From NCBI RefSeq assembly GCF_016908395.1, contig NZ_JAFBDU010000004.1:124001-188000 (forward strand): a stretch of DNA of 64,000 nucleotides. The letters run 5' to 3'. Below the pieces are notes generated by a model that worked only from the letters and a program-made list of their open reading frames with translations, made no database searches and was not told where the DNA came from. This document shows positions 24,586-35,186 of the stretch, one piece after another (positions within the stretch are counted from its first letter, which is position 1; the number at the start of each line of letters is the position of its first letter). Position numbers and translations under genes: made by a program. The stretch comes from Metabacillus crassostreae (GTDB taxonomy: Bacteria > Bacillota > Bacilli > Bacillales > Bacillaceae).

Positions 24586-25506
24586 TTATTCGTTTATTAA
24601 TCCTTTTTCTGCAAGAAATTCTCTTGCGACAACTTCAGCTTGCTCTCCATCTATATCAACTCTAGCGTTCATTTGTTGCATTTCTTCCTCGGAAATTTTC
24701 CCAGCTAGACCATTAAGAGCTTCTTCTAGGTCTGGGTAATTTTCTAATATTTCCTGTCTGATAACAATAGCTGCGTCATACTTAGGAAAAAAGCCAAGAT
24801 CATCTGTTGTAGTTTGGATGTTATCACGTTGAATTCTTCCATCTGTTGTGAATGCAGGGATCACATCAACATCTCCACGCTTTAATGCTTGATACATGAC
24901 ATTTGGATCAAAGCTTTCAGTTTTAGGAAATTCTAACTCATAGGCTTCTGAGAAAGCATCATACCCATCACCTTCACGTTCATAAAAGGCATGTGGGGCA
25001 CCAAAGGAAAGATCTTTGGAAACTGCCGCTATATCTGAATACGTTTCTGCTTCAAAATCAGCATCTGCTGAATATGCTAATGTGTAATTATTTTCAAAAC
25101 CAAGTGGCTCTAACCATGTTGCTTGATAATTTTCTTCATAGCCATTTCTCACTCGTTCTAGAATGCTCTCACTAGATTCTCCAGGATCTGCTTGCTCTTT
25201 CAAAACAGCTTCTAATCCTGTACCAGTGTATTCAACGTACATATCAATTTCTGCATTTTCAAGTGCAGGTGTTAAAATGGCAACCTCGCCAAGACCATCC
25301 TGAAGATCAACTTCATAGTCTGTGGTTTCTTCAATATAAACAGCTAACACCTCTGATAAAATATATTGCTCTGTCCAATTTTTACCTGAAACAACAAGAG
25401 GTTCCTTTGATGCTGCTGCTTCGCTTTCATTTGAATCTCCGCCACATGCGCTAAGTATAAGAGATATTGCTGTAAGTATTGCTAATAACTGTATTTTCTT
25501 TTTCAC
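24586..25506 (-). CDS. Glycine betaine/carnitine/choline ABC transporter substrate-binding lipoprotein
   Basis: The 306-residue lipoprotein has a signal peptide with lipobox SACG (Cys at about residue 21). The mature protein matches the OpuAC-like fold of OpuBC/OpuCC: GKNWTEQYILSEVLAVYIEE, AEIDMYVEYTGTGLEAVL and PNVMYQALKRGDVDVIPAFTTDGRI. It captures quaternary ammonium osmolytes outside the cell and hands them to the permease. GTG start after AAGGAG. It is the last gene of an ATPase-permease-binding protein operon; there is one permease gene, unlike the four-gene opuB/opuC operons. Confidence 0.92.
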   Translation of the reverse strand: MKKKIQLLAILTAISLILSACGGDSNESEAAASKEPLVVSGKNWTEQYILSEVLAVYIEETTDYEVDLQDGLGEVAILTPALENAEIDMYVEYTGTGLEAVLKEQADPGESSESILERVRNGYEENYQATWLEPLGFENNYTLAYSADADFEAETYSDIAAVSKDLSFGAPHAFYEREGDGYDAFSEAYELEFPKTESFDPNVMYQALKRGDVDVIPAFTTDGRIQRDNIQTTTDDLGFFPKYDAAIVIRQEILENYPDLEEALNGLAGKISEEEMQQMNARVDIDGEQAEVVAREFLAEKGLINE

Positions 25507-25520
25507 TATAAAACGCTCCT

Positions 25521-26174
25521 TTATTTAGATTTAATTCCTTTAGGTGTTACTTTTTTCTCTACTAGCTTTAAAATATAATCGAAGGTTAGAGCTAATAATG
25601 CAACAGGAATTGCACCTGCTAATACTAGGCTATTGTCCCAGGATTGTAGTCCTCTCCAAATTACATCTCCTAATCCACCTGCTCCTACAAAGGTTGCAAG
25701 AGTAGCAACCCCTACTGTTAGAACTGTTGCGGTTCTAATTCCAGCCATCATAAAGGGAAGGGAAAGTGGTAATTGAATTTTCCAAAGAATTTGCCTTGGT
25801 GTCATTCCCATTCCTTCTCCAGCTTCAACAATTCCTTCATCTACTCCAGTAATTCCGGTATATGTATTTCGGAGAATCGGTAATAAAGCATAAACAATAA
25901 GTGCAACAAGAGCAGTCGGTGTTCCAATACCTAATAGCGGAACAAGAAATCCGAACAACGCAAGACTTGGTATTGTTTGTAGGACAGCTGTTATTCCTAT
26001 GTAAAATTCAGCTACTTTCTTTTTACGAGAAATATAAATGCCAAGAGGTAATGAAATCGCAACAGCAATAAAGATAGCCAAAAATGATATGTATAAATGC
26101 TCAATGGCACTTTCGAAAATAAGCTCTTGTCTTGTGGAAATTGTATCGAGAAACATAGAAAAGGCATTCATCAT
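25521..26174 (-). CDS. Osmoprotectant ABC transporter permease
   Basis: The 217-residue membrane protein has about five to six helices and the EAA loop (EAGEGMGMTPRQILWKIQLPLSLPFMMAGIRTATVLTVG) that contacts the ATPase. It matches OpuBB/OpuCB-type permeases. It starts one base after the ATPase stop codon and its AGGAGG lies inside the end of that gene, so translation is coupled. As the only permease in the operon it probably works as a homodimer. Confidence 0.93.
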   Translation of the reverse strand: MMNAFSMFLDTISTRQELIFESAIEHLYISFLAIFIAVAISLPLGIYISRKKKVAEFYIGITAVLQTIPSLALFGFLVPLLGIGTPTALVALIVYALLPILRNTYTGITGVDEGIVEAGEGMGMTPRQILWKIQLPLSLPFMMAGIRTATVLTVGVATLATFVGAGGLGDVIWRGLQSWDNSLVLAGAIPVALLALTFDYILKLVEKKVTPKGIKSK

Positions 26175-26175
26175 A

Positions 26176-27147
26176 TCAAACCTCCTCTGATATTCCGGCT
26201 AGTTCATGAAGTAAGTGGTTTTTTTCGATGATTCCGACCGGTTTTCCAACTTTATCGCAAAGGATAACAGCGTCTGATTGATTTATCAAAATAACACGAG
26301 CTACCTCCTGTAGTGATGTTTCTTGTGATAGTTTCGGTAACTCAGTTAGATGTTGATTTTGTACTAAAGGCTTCATAATAGTCGAAGCTAAGTATTCCTT
26401 CTTATTGTTAGACGCCTGATTAACTCGTTCCTCCCCGATAAACGACCGAACAAAATCATTTGCAGGATTCTGGATAAGTTTTGTAGGTGAAGCAATTTGT
26501 TGTATTCCCCCATCCTTCATCACAACAATTTCATCAGCAACCTTTAAAGCTTCATCCATGTCATGTGTAACAAAGACGATGGTTTTTTGAATGCTTTTCT
26601 GAAGTGACTTTAACTCGTCTTGTAGCTGTTCACGACTAATTGGATCTAGCGCACTAAACGGCTCGTCCATAAGAATAATCGGTGGTTCCCCTGCTAGTGC
26701 TCTTATGACACCAACACGTTGCTGTTGTCCTCCACTTAGCTCTAACGGATATCTTTTTTTGTACAAGTTCGGCTCAAGTCCTACTAAATCTAGTAGTTCA
26801 TCAACTCTTTTTTCATAGCTTTCTTTTTTCCAGCCTTTCAATCTAGGAACTAATGAGACATTTTCTTCAATTGTCATATGTGGTAGTAATCCAATTCGTT
26901 GAATCACATATCCAATATTTCTTCGTAGCTCTACATCATTCTCCTCAGAAATATCTTTTCCATCAATTGTGATTGTCCCTGATGTGATTGGGATCAGTTT
27001 GTTGATCATCTTCATTGTTGTTGTTTTCCCACAGCCACTTGGACCTATTAACGTAACTAAGTTACCCTTTTCAATTGTTAATGAAACATCATTAACAGCA
27101 ACAGTATGATCTTCAAACGTTTTTGTTACAGAATTAAAAGTAATCAC
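26176..27147 (-). CDS. Osmoprotectant ABC transporter ATP-binding protein with C-terminal CBS-like region
   Basis: The ATPase (about 323 aa) has Walker A GPSGCGKTT, signature LSGGQQQRVGV, Walker B ILMDEPFSALDP and the switch histidine in FVTHDMDEAL. The C-terminal 70 residues (ASTIMKPLVQNQHLTELPKLSQETSLQEVARVILINQSDAVILCD) look like one or part of a pair of CBS modules, which in OpuA/OpuC-type ATPases sense ionic strength or nucleotides. GTG at 27147 is favoured over TTG 27168 because AAAGGTG lies just upstream. Confidence 0.93.
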   Translation of the reverse strand: MITFNSVTKTFEDHTVAVNDVSLTIEKGNLVTLIGPSGCGKTTTMKMINKLIPITSGTITIDGKDISEENDVELRRNIGYVIQRIGLLPHMTIEENVSLVPRLKGWKKESYEKRVDELLDLVGLEPNLYKKRYPLELSGGQQQRVGVIRALAGEPPIILMDEPFSALDPISREQLQDELKSLQKSIQKTIVFVTHDMDEALKVADEIVVMKDGGIQQIASPTKLIQNPANDFVRSFIGEERVNQASNNKKEYLASTIMKPLVQNQHLTELPKLSQETSLQEVARVILINQSDAVILCDKVGKPVGIIEKNHLLHELAGISEEV

Positions 27148-27345
27148 TTTATACACCTTTCTTTGCAAAGCATGAGGAGTATTACTAGATACATAATCTT
27201 GCTAGAGCAATTGATCTAATTTTTTGTTACATGTTTTATATTTAGTAAGATGAGGAATAGAACACTATACTCAATATTCCTTTTTTCTTATAGGAATAAA
27301 CCTATTAAATAGATTAATACGCTTACAAATAGAGAGGAGATCATA

Positions 27346-27957
27346 ATGAAAGCATTATACTTAAACACATCATTAAAAAAAGGTACGGAAGAATCTAACA
27401 CAAGTGCACTTATAGAAGAGTCGAGAGAGTGGCTTAAAAAAGAAGGGATAGAGTCGGAAGAATTAAGAATGGCAGATTATAATATTGCTTTTGGAATGGA
27501 TTCAGATCTGGGAGATGGTGACGAATGGCCTGCGATTTTTGAAAAAGTGAAGCAAGCTAATATTGTTGTGATTGGAACACCTATATGGCTGGGAGAAAAA
27601 AGTAGTATTGCCACTTTAGTTATGGAGCGGCTATATGCATCTAGTTCAGAAGAAAATGATAAAGGACAATCAATCTTCTATAACAAGATTGGCGGAGCCA
27701 TTATGACTGGTAATGAAGATGGAGCAAAGGATGCTGCTAAATCTATCATATATGGATTACAGCATATTGGTTTTACGATTCCTCCAAATGTAGACGCCTA
27801 TTGGGTAGGTGAGGCAGGCCCTGGTCCTTCATATATTGAAGAGGGAAAAGATAGTGATTTCACCAAGAAAAAAACAAAGACCATGTCTTATAATTTGATC
27901 CATTTTGCTAGACTTCTAGATGAACATCCAATACCGGTAGAAGGAAATAAGCTATAG
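27346..27957 (+). CDS. Flavodoxin-fold NAD(P)H-dependent oxidoreductase
   Basis: The 203-residue protein begins KALYLNTSLKKGTEESNTSALIEE, the FMN phosphate-binding pattern of the NADPH-dependent FMN reductase/flavodoxin family, and continues with VVIGTPIWLGEKSSIATLVMERLYA and GGAIMTGNEDGAKDAAKSI. It probably binds FMN and reduces small acceptors or flavin. A good GAGAGGAG site precedes the ATG. It stands alone and converges on the nucleotidase gene. Confidence 0.88.
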   Translation: MKALYLNTSLKKGTEESNTSALIEESREWLKKEGIESEELRMADYNIAFGMDSDLGDGDEWPAIFEKVKQANIVVIGTPIWLGEKSSIATLVMERLYASSSEENDKGQSIFYNKIGGAIMTGNEDGAKDAAKSIIYGLQHIGFTIPPNVDAYWVGEAGPGPSYIEEGKDSDFTKKKTKTMSYNLIHFARLLDEHPIPVEGNKL

Positions 27958-27984
27958 ATCTATAGATTAGTTTAAAAGATATGG

Positions 27985-28017
27985 AAAGAGGCATGCCAGG
28001 GTTCGGCATGCCTCTTT
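27985..28017. terminator. Bidirectional terminator between convergent genes
   Basis: A perfect 13-bp stem (AAAGAGGCATGCC and complement) with a 7-nt loop lies between the reductase and the nucleotidase genes. Confidence 0.92.
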
Positions 28018-28022
28018 ATGAA

Positions 28023-31000
28023 TTATTGTATCTTCTTTTTACGTTGAGTGATAAAGACATAGCCTCCAGCTACAAGAGCAGATAATCCTGCTAATAGGAT
28101 GTTAAAGCTGTTTGTTGCTGTGTTTGGTAATGATTTACCATCTTTGTCACTATTAGTGTTATCGTTTGATTTGTCACCTTTGTCGGAGTTGTTATCTCCA
28201 GGTGGAGTGTCTTTGTCATCATTGTTATCCTTATCATCTGGGTTATCAGTGATAGGATCAGTCTCAGGGTCTTCTGGTTTATTTTCATCTTCCATCACAG
28301 TGTACACACTGAAATGGTTGACGAAAGCATAAACTTCTCCAGACTCACTTTCATAGTAACTTTCTTGTTCTTCCCACTCATTTGATTCTTCATTTAAATA
28401 GAATATACGTGGGTCTTTTGCCACTTCAGGATCAACGCCAAATCCAATGGTTACTTCATTACCTTCTTCAAACGTAGTAATAAGCTCTCCGTTTTGTTGG
28501 ATTGTAAAGTCATAAAGATTCGTTAATGTATCTTCATCAGAGCCAAGATTGTCGATTGTGATTGTTGCATCACCTTCACCAAAATTCGCAACAGGAATGT
28601 CTAAATATACATCATCGCGAATCAATTGAATTGAAGTAACATTAAGAGCTTTTAATTCTGCAAGTTGTTCAGCTGTTAAAAATACTTCAACTGTTTCTAA
28701 ATCTTGAGTTTCCGATAAGTCAATTGGAAATGCACCATTAACAGGGGCCTTTTTAACATCGTCTAACGTAACAGTTACAGTAGTTGTGCTTCCTTCAGTG
28801 TTTAACGTTGGCTTGATAGGATCAATAACCTCCATGATTCGCCCTTCAATCTCAGCGTTAACTGTGCCTACTTTTTCTAAATGACTAGTGAATACATCAT
28901 AATCTACTAAGAATAATTCTTTCATTCGACCTTCATTTTTTGCTTTTTTCATAGACTCATAGCCATCTCCGCCATCAGCCATATAAGCGTTTGTAGCAAC
29001 TGTGTACGTTTTCTTTAGATCAATAGGTTCAAAACCATCTTCTGTTTCAACCATTACATCAAGAATACGTTCGCCTGCTGGTAAACTGCGGTTAAATGAA
29101 TAATGTAAGCCAGATACTTGAGGGAAGCGGCCCGCACCTTCTTCAATTTTACTTACACCATTTTCTAATGATTCAACGATTTCAGCACCTGTTAAATCAA
29201 GTGTAACAAGTGTATTACCAAATGGCATTGTTGTTAAAACATCACCTAATGAGATATCACCCTTTTCGATTGAAGCGCGAATTCCCCCACCATTTTGTAT
29301 GGCAATTGTTGTTGTTTTAATAAATTCTTTTGCTTTTGAAAGCATACCATCTGTAATTAGATTTCCTAAGTTTGTTTCACTATCTCGAACACTGTTACGA
29401 TCTCCATCAAGAAATACAGAAGACTTTCCTACTTTTTGTTGTTTTAACTCTTCAATAGGACCTGAAAGACTATCAAGAAGTGTTGCTGCTTCTTCATTCT
29501 CAGCAATAACATAGTTATCATTGCTATCTTTTGCATTTAAATCTATTAATTCATCATTCCAAGCTTCAAGTACACCTTCATCATTGAATGAAAGATCCAG
29601 ACGACCTAAGTAATTGCTATATTCTTGAGCTTGAACAACTAATGTTGGCTCACTATCTTCGTTATATACAGTAGCTTCATCTAATAATGTATGAGAATGG
29701 CCACCAACAATAACATCAATTCCGTCAACAGATTCAGCGAGAACTTTATCATATGTGTATCCTAAATGAGTAAGAGCCACAATTTTGTTTACTCCAGCTT
29801 CTTTAAGAGCTGAAACAGATTCTTCTGCTTTTTTAAGGTAGTTTTCAAATACGATTTTCTTACCTGGGTTTGCTAAGATAGCTGTTTCTTCTGTTGTTAA
29901 GCCGAATACCCCAACTTCTTCACCATCAACTTCTAAAATTGTAGCAGGATAGATGTTTCCACCTTGACCAGGTTGTCCAATTTCATCTTTGTAAAGAGTG
30001 TTAATGTTTTCATCCTTACTATAATCGATATTAGAGCTAACGATTGGGAAGTCAGCTTCCTTAACAAAGTTTGCTAATGTTTTAGTACCTTTGTCAAACT
30101 CATGATTACCAGGAACCATCGCATCATAGCCCATCATGTTCATGAATTGTACATCAGCTAGGCCATTATATTGATTAAAGAAAAGAGTTCCAGAGAAAAC
30201 ATCACCAGCATCAAGAAGAATTGAATTTTCTACCTGTGAGCGAACATCATTCACTGCTGTCACACGACGAGCTACATTCTCTAAATGTGCATGAGTATCA
30301 TTTGTATGCATTAATGTTAAGTCAAAATCTGATTCTGGCACAGGTTCAGTTGATGCAAGATCAATTGAGAACTTGGCATATCCAGATTCTAATGTATCAA
30401 TATATTTAATATTGTTTGTATCTTTTGTATATTTCTCCCCGCCTGGTGCTGAATTGAAAACAACATTTATATCGTCATTAATAGGAGAGAATGTCCAGTT
30501 ACTATCTGCTGCTGGATTAATGACTCCGTTATTACGGATATAATCAACTAACACTTGACGATTTTCATCAGGAGACTCAATGACGATGTTATCTCCACCA
30601 GGATTTGCAATTGGTGTGAAAGATGCACGGTAGTTATTAGATGCAATAATAAATTCTTGGTTAGGATCAATTGGCTTATCATTGTATTGAAGATTAACAA
30701 TTCTCTCTGAGTTGTTGATTATATTTTTCCCATCTTTGTCATAACGCGCAGGCTTAGTCACATCGATCTCATATGTAACTCCATCAATAATATCAAAATT
30801 ATAGCTAGGAAAATCTTTGTTAACCAACTGTTGCTCATCAGTAGATGAAGGATCAATTGTATTAAATTGTCCTGCAGACCACTCTAACCATTCTTTCACT
30901 TCAGCACCTGTTAATTTAAGTGCCATAACTGTGTTCGGGTATTTATAAAGAGAGGCTGTATCTTTAATGGCGATATCACCAGCAGGAATCTCCGTATAAT

Positions 31001-32375
31001 CTGCTGAACTGTCACGACCAGACTTAAAAGGTGCTGCAGCAGATAAAACAGGTAGTCCTTCAAATTCAGTACCCTTAATCGCATTTTCGATATATACCTT
31101 TTGTGCATCAGCAACAATTTGAACAGAAGGGTCATCTTTTACTTGAGCAAAGTAGCTATAAATATCAGAAGTTGTACTTCCAACTGGACCACTTACATAT
31201 TCTATTGTTTGTTCGTGATCTTCTTTAACAGCATCAAGTACTTGTTGATCAGCATCAACTAAAGGAGTTTTTGAAGCTTTATCGAAAATTGCTCGATTTG
31301 TAGAAATGGAATTAACAACCTTCCATTTACCATTGGCATCTTTTTCAAGAGATAAATCAATAACTCCTAAATGACTGCCCCAGTTTCCTGGCTGTACAGC
31401 TGCAACGCCGTTAATTGTACCTTTACTGATGTCAACATTTGGCATGCCCTCAAAGCTTGCTCCTGGAAAAACAGAGTGTGTATGACCCAATAGAATAGCA
31501 TCAATGCCTTCTACCTGACTTAACTGATAGGATTGATTTTCATCACCCTTTTTATATTCTGTATCTCCTAAACCTGAGTGTGATAATGCAACAATAATAT
31601 CAGCACCCTCTTCTTTCATTTTAGGAACGAATTTTTCAGCTGTTTCTTTAATATCATGTGTGATAACTTTTCCTTCTAGATGGGTTTTGTCCCACTGTGT
31701 TATTTGAGGTGGAGCAAACCCGATGACACCAACTTTAATTGTATGCTGATTTCCAGCAGAATCGGTCACTACTTTATCAATAATTTCATAAGGATCAAAA
31801 TAATTAACATCGTCAGTTGGATCGTTATTGTTATCTTTTTTATAAATATTTGAGTTAACATACTCGAAATTAGCAGATTTAATACTTTTTTCTAGAAAGC
31901 TTAACCCATAATTAAATTCATGGTTTCCGTATGTCGCAAGATCATAGTTTAGTAAATTCATTGCATCGTAAATTTGGTTAGTGTCATTAGCACCCCATTG
32001 CTTTACTTTTGCAATATAATCACCGAGTGGATTACCTTGAAGTAAATCTCCATTATCAAATAGTAAACTATTATCTACTTCTGCTCTTGCTTGTTTAATA
32101 AGGGTAGCTGTTTTTGCAAAACCGACTGAATTATCTTCTTTAAGAGAATAATAGTCAAAGTTTACCATGTTTGCATGAAGATCAGTTGTTTCCATGATAC
32201 GAAGCTTAACAGGTGCTGCTGCATTTGTTGTTTCACTTACAGCTGCGTCAGTTCCAGTTCCAGCAGTTGGTGCAGCTTGAGCGAATGAAGGTGCCATAAT
32301 GCTTAAGCTTAAACTTACTGCTAACGTACTATTAAGCATTCGCCTCTTCATATTTCTTCTAATCTTTCTTTTCAC
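28023..32375 (-). CDS. yfkN: Wall-anchored bifunctional cyclic nucleotide phosphodiesterase/5'-nucleotidase (YfkN-like)
   Basis: This giant exported protein (about 1450 aa) has two consecutive 5'-nucleotidase units. The first metallophosphatase domain starts KLRIMETTDLHANMVNFDYYS and has TYGNHEFNYG; the second starts DFDLTLMHTNDTHAHLENVARRV and has MVPGNHEFDKGTK. Each is followed by a 5'-nucleotidase C-terminal domain. The N-terminus is a secretion signal. The end has an Asp/Asn/Lys-rich wall-spanning linker, then LPNTA, a hydrophobic stretch and a KKK tail: a sortase signal. GTG 32375 is chosen because AAAGGCGG is well spaced; an ATG at 32396 has no RBS. It releases phosphate from extracellular nucleotides, and the upstream Pho box agrees with that role. 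Confidence 0.93.
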   Translation of the reverse strand: MKRKIRRNMKRRMLNSTLAVSLSLSIMAPSFAQAAPTAGTGTDAAVSETTNAAAPVKLRIMETTDLHANMVNFDYYSLKEDNSVGFAKTATLIKQARAEVDNSLLFDNGDLLQGNPLGDYIAKVKQWGANDTNQIYDAMNLLNYDLATYGNHEFNYGLSFLEKSIKSANFEYVNSNIYKKDNNNDPTDDVNYFDPYEIIDKVVTDSAGNQHTIKVGVIGFAPPQITQWDKTHLEGKVITHDIKETAEKFVPKMKEEGADIIVALSHSGLGDTEYKKGDENQSYQLSQVEGIDAILLGHTHSVFPGASFEGMPNVDISKGTINGVAAVQPGNWGSHLGVIDLSLEKDANGKWKVVNSISTNRAIFDKASKTPLVDADQQVLDAVKEDHEQTIEYVSGPVGSTTSDIYSYFAQVKDDPSVQIVADAQKVYIENAIKGTEFEGLPVLSAAAPFKSGRDSSADYTEIPAGDIAIKDTASLYKYPNTVMALKLTGAEVKEWLEWSAGQFNTIDPSSTDEQQLVNKDFPSYNFDIIDGVTYEIDVTKPARYDKDGKNIINNSERIVNLQYNDKPIDPNQEFIIASNNYRASFTPIANPGGDNIVIESPDENRQVLVDYIRNNGVINPAADSNWTFSPINDDINVVFNSAPGGEKYTKDTNNIKYIDTLESGYAKFSIDLASTEPVPESDFDLTLMHTNDTHAHLENVARRVTAVNDVRSQVENSILLDAGDVFSGTLFFNQYNGLADVQFMNMMGYDAMVPGNHEFDKGTKTLANFVKEADFPIVSSNIDYSKDENINTLYKDEIGQPGQGGNIYPATILEVDGEEVGVFGLTTEETAILANPGKKIVFENYLKKAEESVSALKEAGVNKIVALTHLGYTYDKVLAESVDGIDVIVGGHSHTLLDEATVYNEDSEPTLVVQAQEYSNYLGRLDLSFNDEGVLEAWNDELIDLNAKDSNDNYVIAENEEAATLLDSLSGPIEELKQQKVGKSSVFLDGDRNSVRDSETNLGNLITDGMLSKAKEFIKTTTIAIQNGGGIRASIEKGDISLGDVLTTMPFGNTLVTLDLTGAEIVESLENGVSKIEEGAGRFPQVSGLHYSFNRSLPAGERILDVMVETEDGFEPIDLKKTYTVATNAYMADGGDGYESMKKAKNEGRMKELFLVDYDVFTSHLEKVGTVNAEIEGRIMEVIDPIKPTLNTEGSTTTVTVTLDDVKKAPVNGAFPIDLSETQDLETVEVFLTAEQLAELKALNVTSIQLIRDDVYLDIPVANFGEGDATITIDNLGSDEDTLTNLYDFTIQQNGELITTFEEGNEVTIGFGVDPEVAKDPRIFYLNEESNEWEEQESYYESESGEVYAFVNHFSVYTVMEDENKPEDPETDPITDNPDDKDNNDDKDTPPGDNNSDKGDKSNDNTNSDKDGKSLPNTATNSFNILLAGLSALVAGGYVFITQRKKKIQ

Positions 32376-32444
32376 ATTACTACCGCCTTTCGACATCGAA
32401 AATTAGGATACTACTTAATAATAATGTATAAGGCACTTACAAAG

Positions 32445-32491
32445 TGTAAAATCATGTTAAGTTTTGGTAAAAAAAGATAAGTTTTTGTAAA
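32445..32491 (-). promoter_or_regulatory. Candidate Pho box upstream of the YfkN-like nucleotidase
   Basis: On the minus strand the hexamers TTTACA, TTATCT, TTTACC, TTAACA and TTTACA lie at plus-strand starts 32486, 32475, 32466, 32455 and 32445, i.e. 9-11 bp apart. This fits PhoP repeat arrays, though spacing is less regular than at 5008-5046. A TATACA/CATTAT -10-like region follows towards the gene. Confidence 0.65.
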
Positions 32492-32669
32492 TTTATAGAA
32501 TTTTTCCTAATAAGAAGTTCAAGAATTTAACTTACTCGAGAAAGTCAGTGATTTTTCTCACTGTGAAAATGAAATGAATTTGTTATAAATATAGTACATA
32601 AAGCAAGAAAATTAAAAACAACTAGAAGGTTCACGTACATTGAACCATGACATCAAAGGAGAAAAAGTG

Positions 32670-34784
32670 ATGAAGCAATTATTATTTCCAGCTATTAAGT
32701 TAATGAACCGATTAACCTTTTCAAAGAAGTTTTTGTTATTATTTTCAGTGATTTTTCTTACAGTAGGTATGTTAGTAGGAAATGTAATTTTAAAGATTAA
32801 TAGCGAGCTAGCTTTTGTAAAAAAAGAACAAACAGGAACAGAGCTGCTTTCGGAATTGTATCCACTCATTCAATTAACCCAAAAACATCGCGGACTAACA
32901 GTTAACGTGATATCTGGTGATCAAAGTGCTGAATCTGATTTACAAGAAGTGAGAAAACATATAAACCTTCAGCTTGATAAAGTTCAGCAACAGCTAGAAA
33001 AGAAAGAAAACGTAGCGCTTCTACATGTAAATGAAGGCTATAAAGATGTTATTTCTGAATGGAAAACAACAGAGGAAGAAACAATTTCTATGTCTGTGAA
33101 GAATTCTGTTACACAGCATAATCATTTAATAGCAATGATGTTTAGTATGTTACTAGATATTGCAGATGAAACGAATTTAACGCTAGATTCTGATTTAGTT
33201 AATAACCATATAAATAATCTACTTGTAAATACATTGCCACAAATTACAGAATTCATGGGGAAATCAAGAGCTGTAGGAGTGGGGGTAGCAACAAAACAAA
33301 GAATGACAGAGGATGAGCGTATAGAGCTGATCTATTTAATGAAAATGATGGATGAATATATCATAACAGCTGAAAGAACATATGATACAGCCTTTGCATT
33401 ACAACCAACATTAAAAGATGAAGTTGGGCCTTATGTGAGCAAATCTATTAGTGAAGCAAAAAATATAGTGGAAATCATTAATCAAGATTTATTAGGTGTA
33501 ACAAATATAACGATTCAGCCTAAGGATTATTTTGAAAAAACAACAAACACAATTAATAGTATCTATGAATTACTTGCTTATCAAACAGAAACGTTAGACA
33601 AGCTTTTAGACAAAAAGGTAAGCTCGTTAAGCTCCGAGAGAGTGATTTTAATTAGCATTGTAGTTTTTGTACTGTTTCTTTTAATCTATCTTTTAATGGG
33701 ATTCTACTTTGGTGTACAAGATCAGGTGAGAAGGATTCAAGAAGCTACACAGCAGGTTGCTAAGAAGGATTTAACCAAGGAATTGACTGTATCTTCAAAG
33801 GATGAGTTTGGTCAAATTTCTCAATCACTTAACACGATGATTTTTTCTGTTCGAGAAGTTATTAATAGTAGTCAACAAGTATCACAAGAAGTTGCTTCAT
33901 CAAGTCAGGAGCTACTGGCTATTACAGAAGAGTCAGCTCAAGCTACAAATCAGATTACCTCAGCAGTTGAAGAAGTCGCAATGATTGCTGAGCAACAAAA
34001 TCAACAATCAAAGGAAAATGTTCAACTCGCAGAACAATTAACACAGCAGTTATCAGCTATATCTGCTATTACAGCTGAGGTTTCAGCAAAGTCAACCTTA
34101 TCAGCAGAAGAAACAGAATCAGGAAACATGAATGTCAATGAAACGGTTTTACAAATGAAAGTGATTCAAGATGCAGTAAAAAGAACATCTGCTGTCATTC
34201 AAAGATTAGGTGAAAGATCAAATGAAATTGGTTCGATCTTAGATGCTATCACATCAATTGCTCAGCAAACAAATCTACTGAGCTTAAATGCTGCTATAGA
34301 AGCTGCTCGTGCTGGTGAACATGGCAAAGGATTTGCAGTTGTTGCAGGTGAAGTAAAGAAGCTTGCAGAGGAATCATCTTTATCTGCTAATAAAATACGT
34401 GAAATAATCGAGGAGATTCAAACTGATACGAAGCAATCAATGGGCTCTATGGATCGTGTTTCTTTAGAAACAAATGAAGGAATGAACTTAGTTGAAAAAA
34501 CAGGTACTTCTTTTTCGAATATCTTTACTAGTACGCAAAAAGTAGCAGATGAAGTTCATGAAGTAGCTAGCTCAGCAAAATTAATGCTTTCACAAATAGA
34601 TCAATTATCAAAATCTATTATGGAAGCTGCGAAGCAATCAGAAATTACCGAAGATAGTACACAATCTGTTGCTGCTTCTACCGAAGAACAGTTAGCATCT
34701 ATGGAAGAAATTACGTCTTCAGCTAATGAATTAAGTTCAAGAGCACAGCAGCTGCATGATATTGTAGAGGAATTTAAGCTGTAA
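32670..34784 (+). CDS. Methyl-accepting chemotaxis protein with large helical sensor domain
   Basis: The approximately 704-residue chemoreceptor has a first membrane helix (about 20-42) and a 280-residue extracellular all-helical domain ([25 protein letters not shown] ... [18 protein letters not shown]). The QKHRG motif near its start recalls nitrate/nitrite-sensor-like (NIT) helical domains. A second membrane helix (about 328-350), HAMP ([36 protein letters not shown]) and the signalling domain with [21 protein letters not shown] follow. ATG 32670 has AAAGGAG upstream. The ligand is not known. Confidence 0.93.
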   Translation: MKQLLFPAIKLMNRLTFSKKFLLLFSVIFLTVGMLVGNVILKINSELAFVKKEQTGTELLSELYPLIQLTQKHRGLTVNVISGDQSAESDLQEVRKHINLQLDKVQQQLEKKENVALLHVNEGYKDVISEWKTTEEETISMSVKNSVTQHNHLIAMMFSMLLDIADETNLTLDSDLVNNHINNLLVNTLPQITEFMGKSRAVGVGVATKQRMTEDERIELIYLMKMMDEYIITAERTYDTAFALQPTLKDEVGPYVSKSISEAKNIVEIINQDLLGVTNITIQPKDYFEKTTNTINSIYELLAYQTETLDKLLDKKVSSLSSERVILISIVVFVLFLLIYLLMGFYFGVQDQVRRIQEATQQVAKKDLTKELTVSSKDEFGQISQSLNTMIFSVREVINSSQQVSQEVASSSQELLAITEESAQATNQITSAVEEVAMIAEQQNQQSKENVQLAEQLTQQLSAISAITAEVSAKSTLSAEETESGNMNVNETVLQMKVIQDAVKRTSAVIQRLGERSNEIGSILDAITSIAQQTNLLSLNAAIEAARAGEHGKGFAVVAGEVKKLAEESSLSANKIREIIEEIQTDTKQSMGSMDRVSLETNEGMNLVEKTGTSFSNIFTSTQKVADEVHEVASSAKLMLSQIDQLSKSIMEAAKQSEITEDSTQSVAASTEEQLASMEEITSSANELSSRAQQLHDIVEEFKL

Positions 34785-34821
34785 TACATGATAGAGAATA
34801 GAAATGGAAGTTGACAAAAGG

Positions 34822-34845
34822 CCTGTGGACAATCCACAGGTTTTT
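34822..34845 (+). terminator. Rho-independent terminator after the chemoreceptor
   Basis: CCTGTGGA / TCCACAGG stem, 3-nt loop, then TTTTT. Confidence 0.9.
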
Positions 34846-34920
34846 GATTTTTAATTATAGAAATTTATTTTGTTTTGTTTGCTAAAGTGGTGGAATTTGT
34901 CGAATGAACGAATATTAGTG

Positions 34921-34997
34921 AAAGTTGAATGATTATTATCAAAAGTTGAACGATTATTGGGTAAAGTTGAATGATTATCATCCAAAGTTGAATGATT
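34921..34997. repeat. AAAGTTGAATGATT array, four units at exact 21-bp spacing
   Basis: Units start at 34921, 34942, 34963 and 34984 (the second has C for T at position 10) with 7-bp variable spacers. The reverse complement, AATCATTCAACTTT, is the unit of the array at 54623-54762. The array occupies the gap between a terminator and the photolyase gene; the rest of the gap (35000-35186) shows only the upstream region of that gene. Confidence 0.88.
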
Positions 34998-35186
34998 CCC
35001 CCAAAAAAATTTAGAATAGTTAAGTTTTAAGTGCATCACCTGTTGTAATGGACCATTCTGTTTTAAAATTATGCTTCTTTTACAAGTCAGGCAAGCTGAA
35101 TATGCTATTTCAGAAGGTTCAGATTACACATTTAAGGTAGGGTCATTTACAATAAAGATAAAGGTTAGAAATGTTGGAGTGATTTA

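Noticed and set aside
28099-28332. 77-codon ORF antisense to the nucleotidase tail
   Set aside because: It is the complement of the Asp/Asn/Lys-rich linker, so the Ser/Leu-rich composition is an artefact.
34921-34997. CRISPR array
   Set aside because: Repeats are 14 bp with 7-bp spacers, the period is exactly 21 bp, and no cas gene is in the window.
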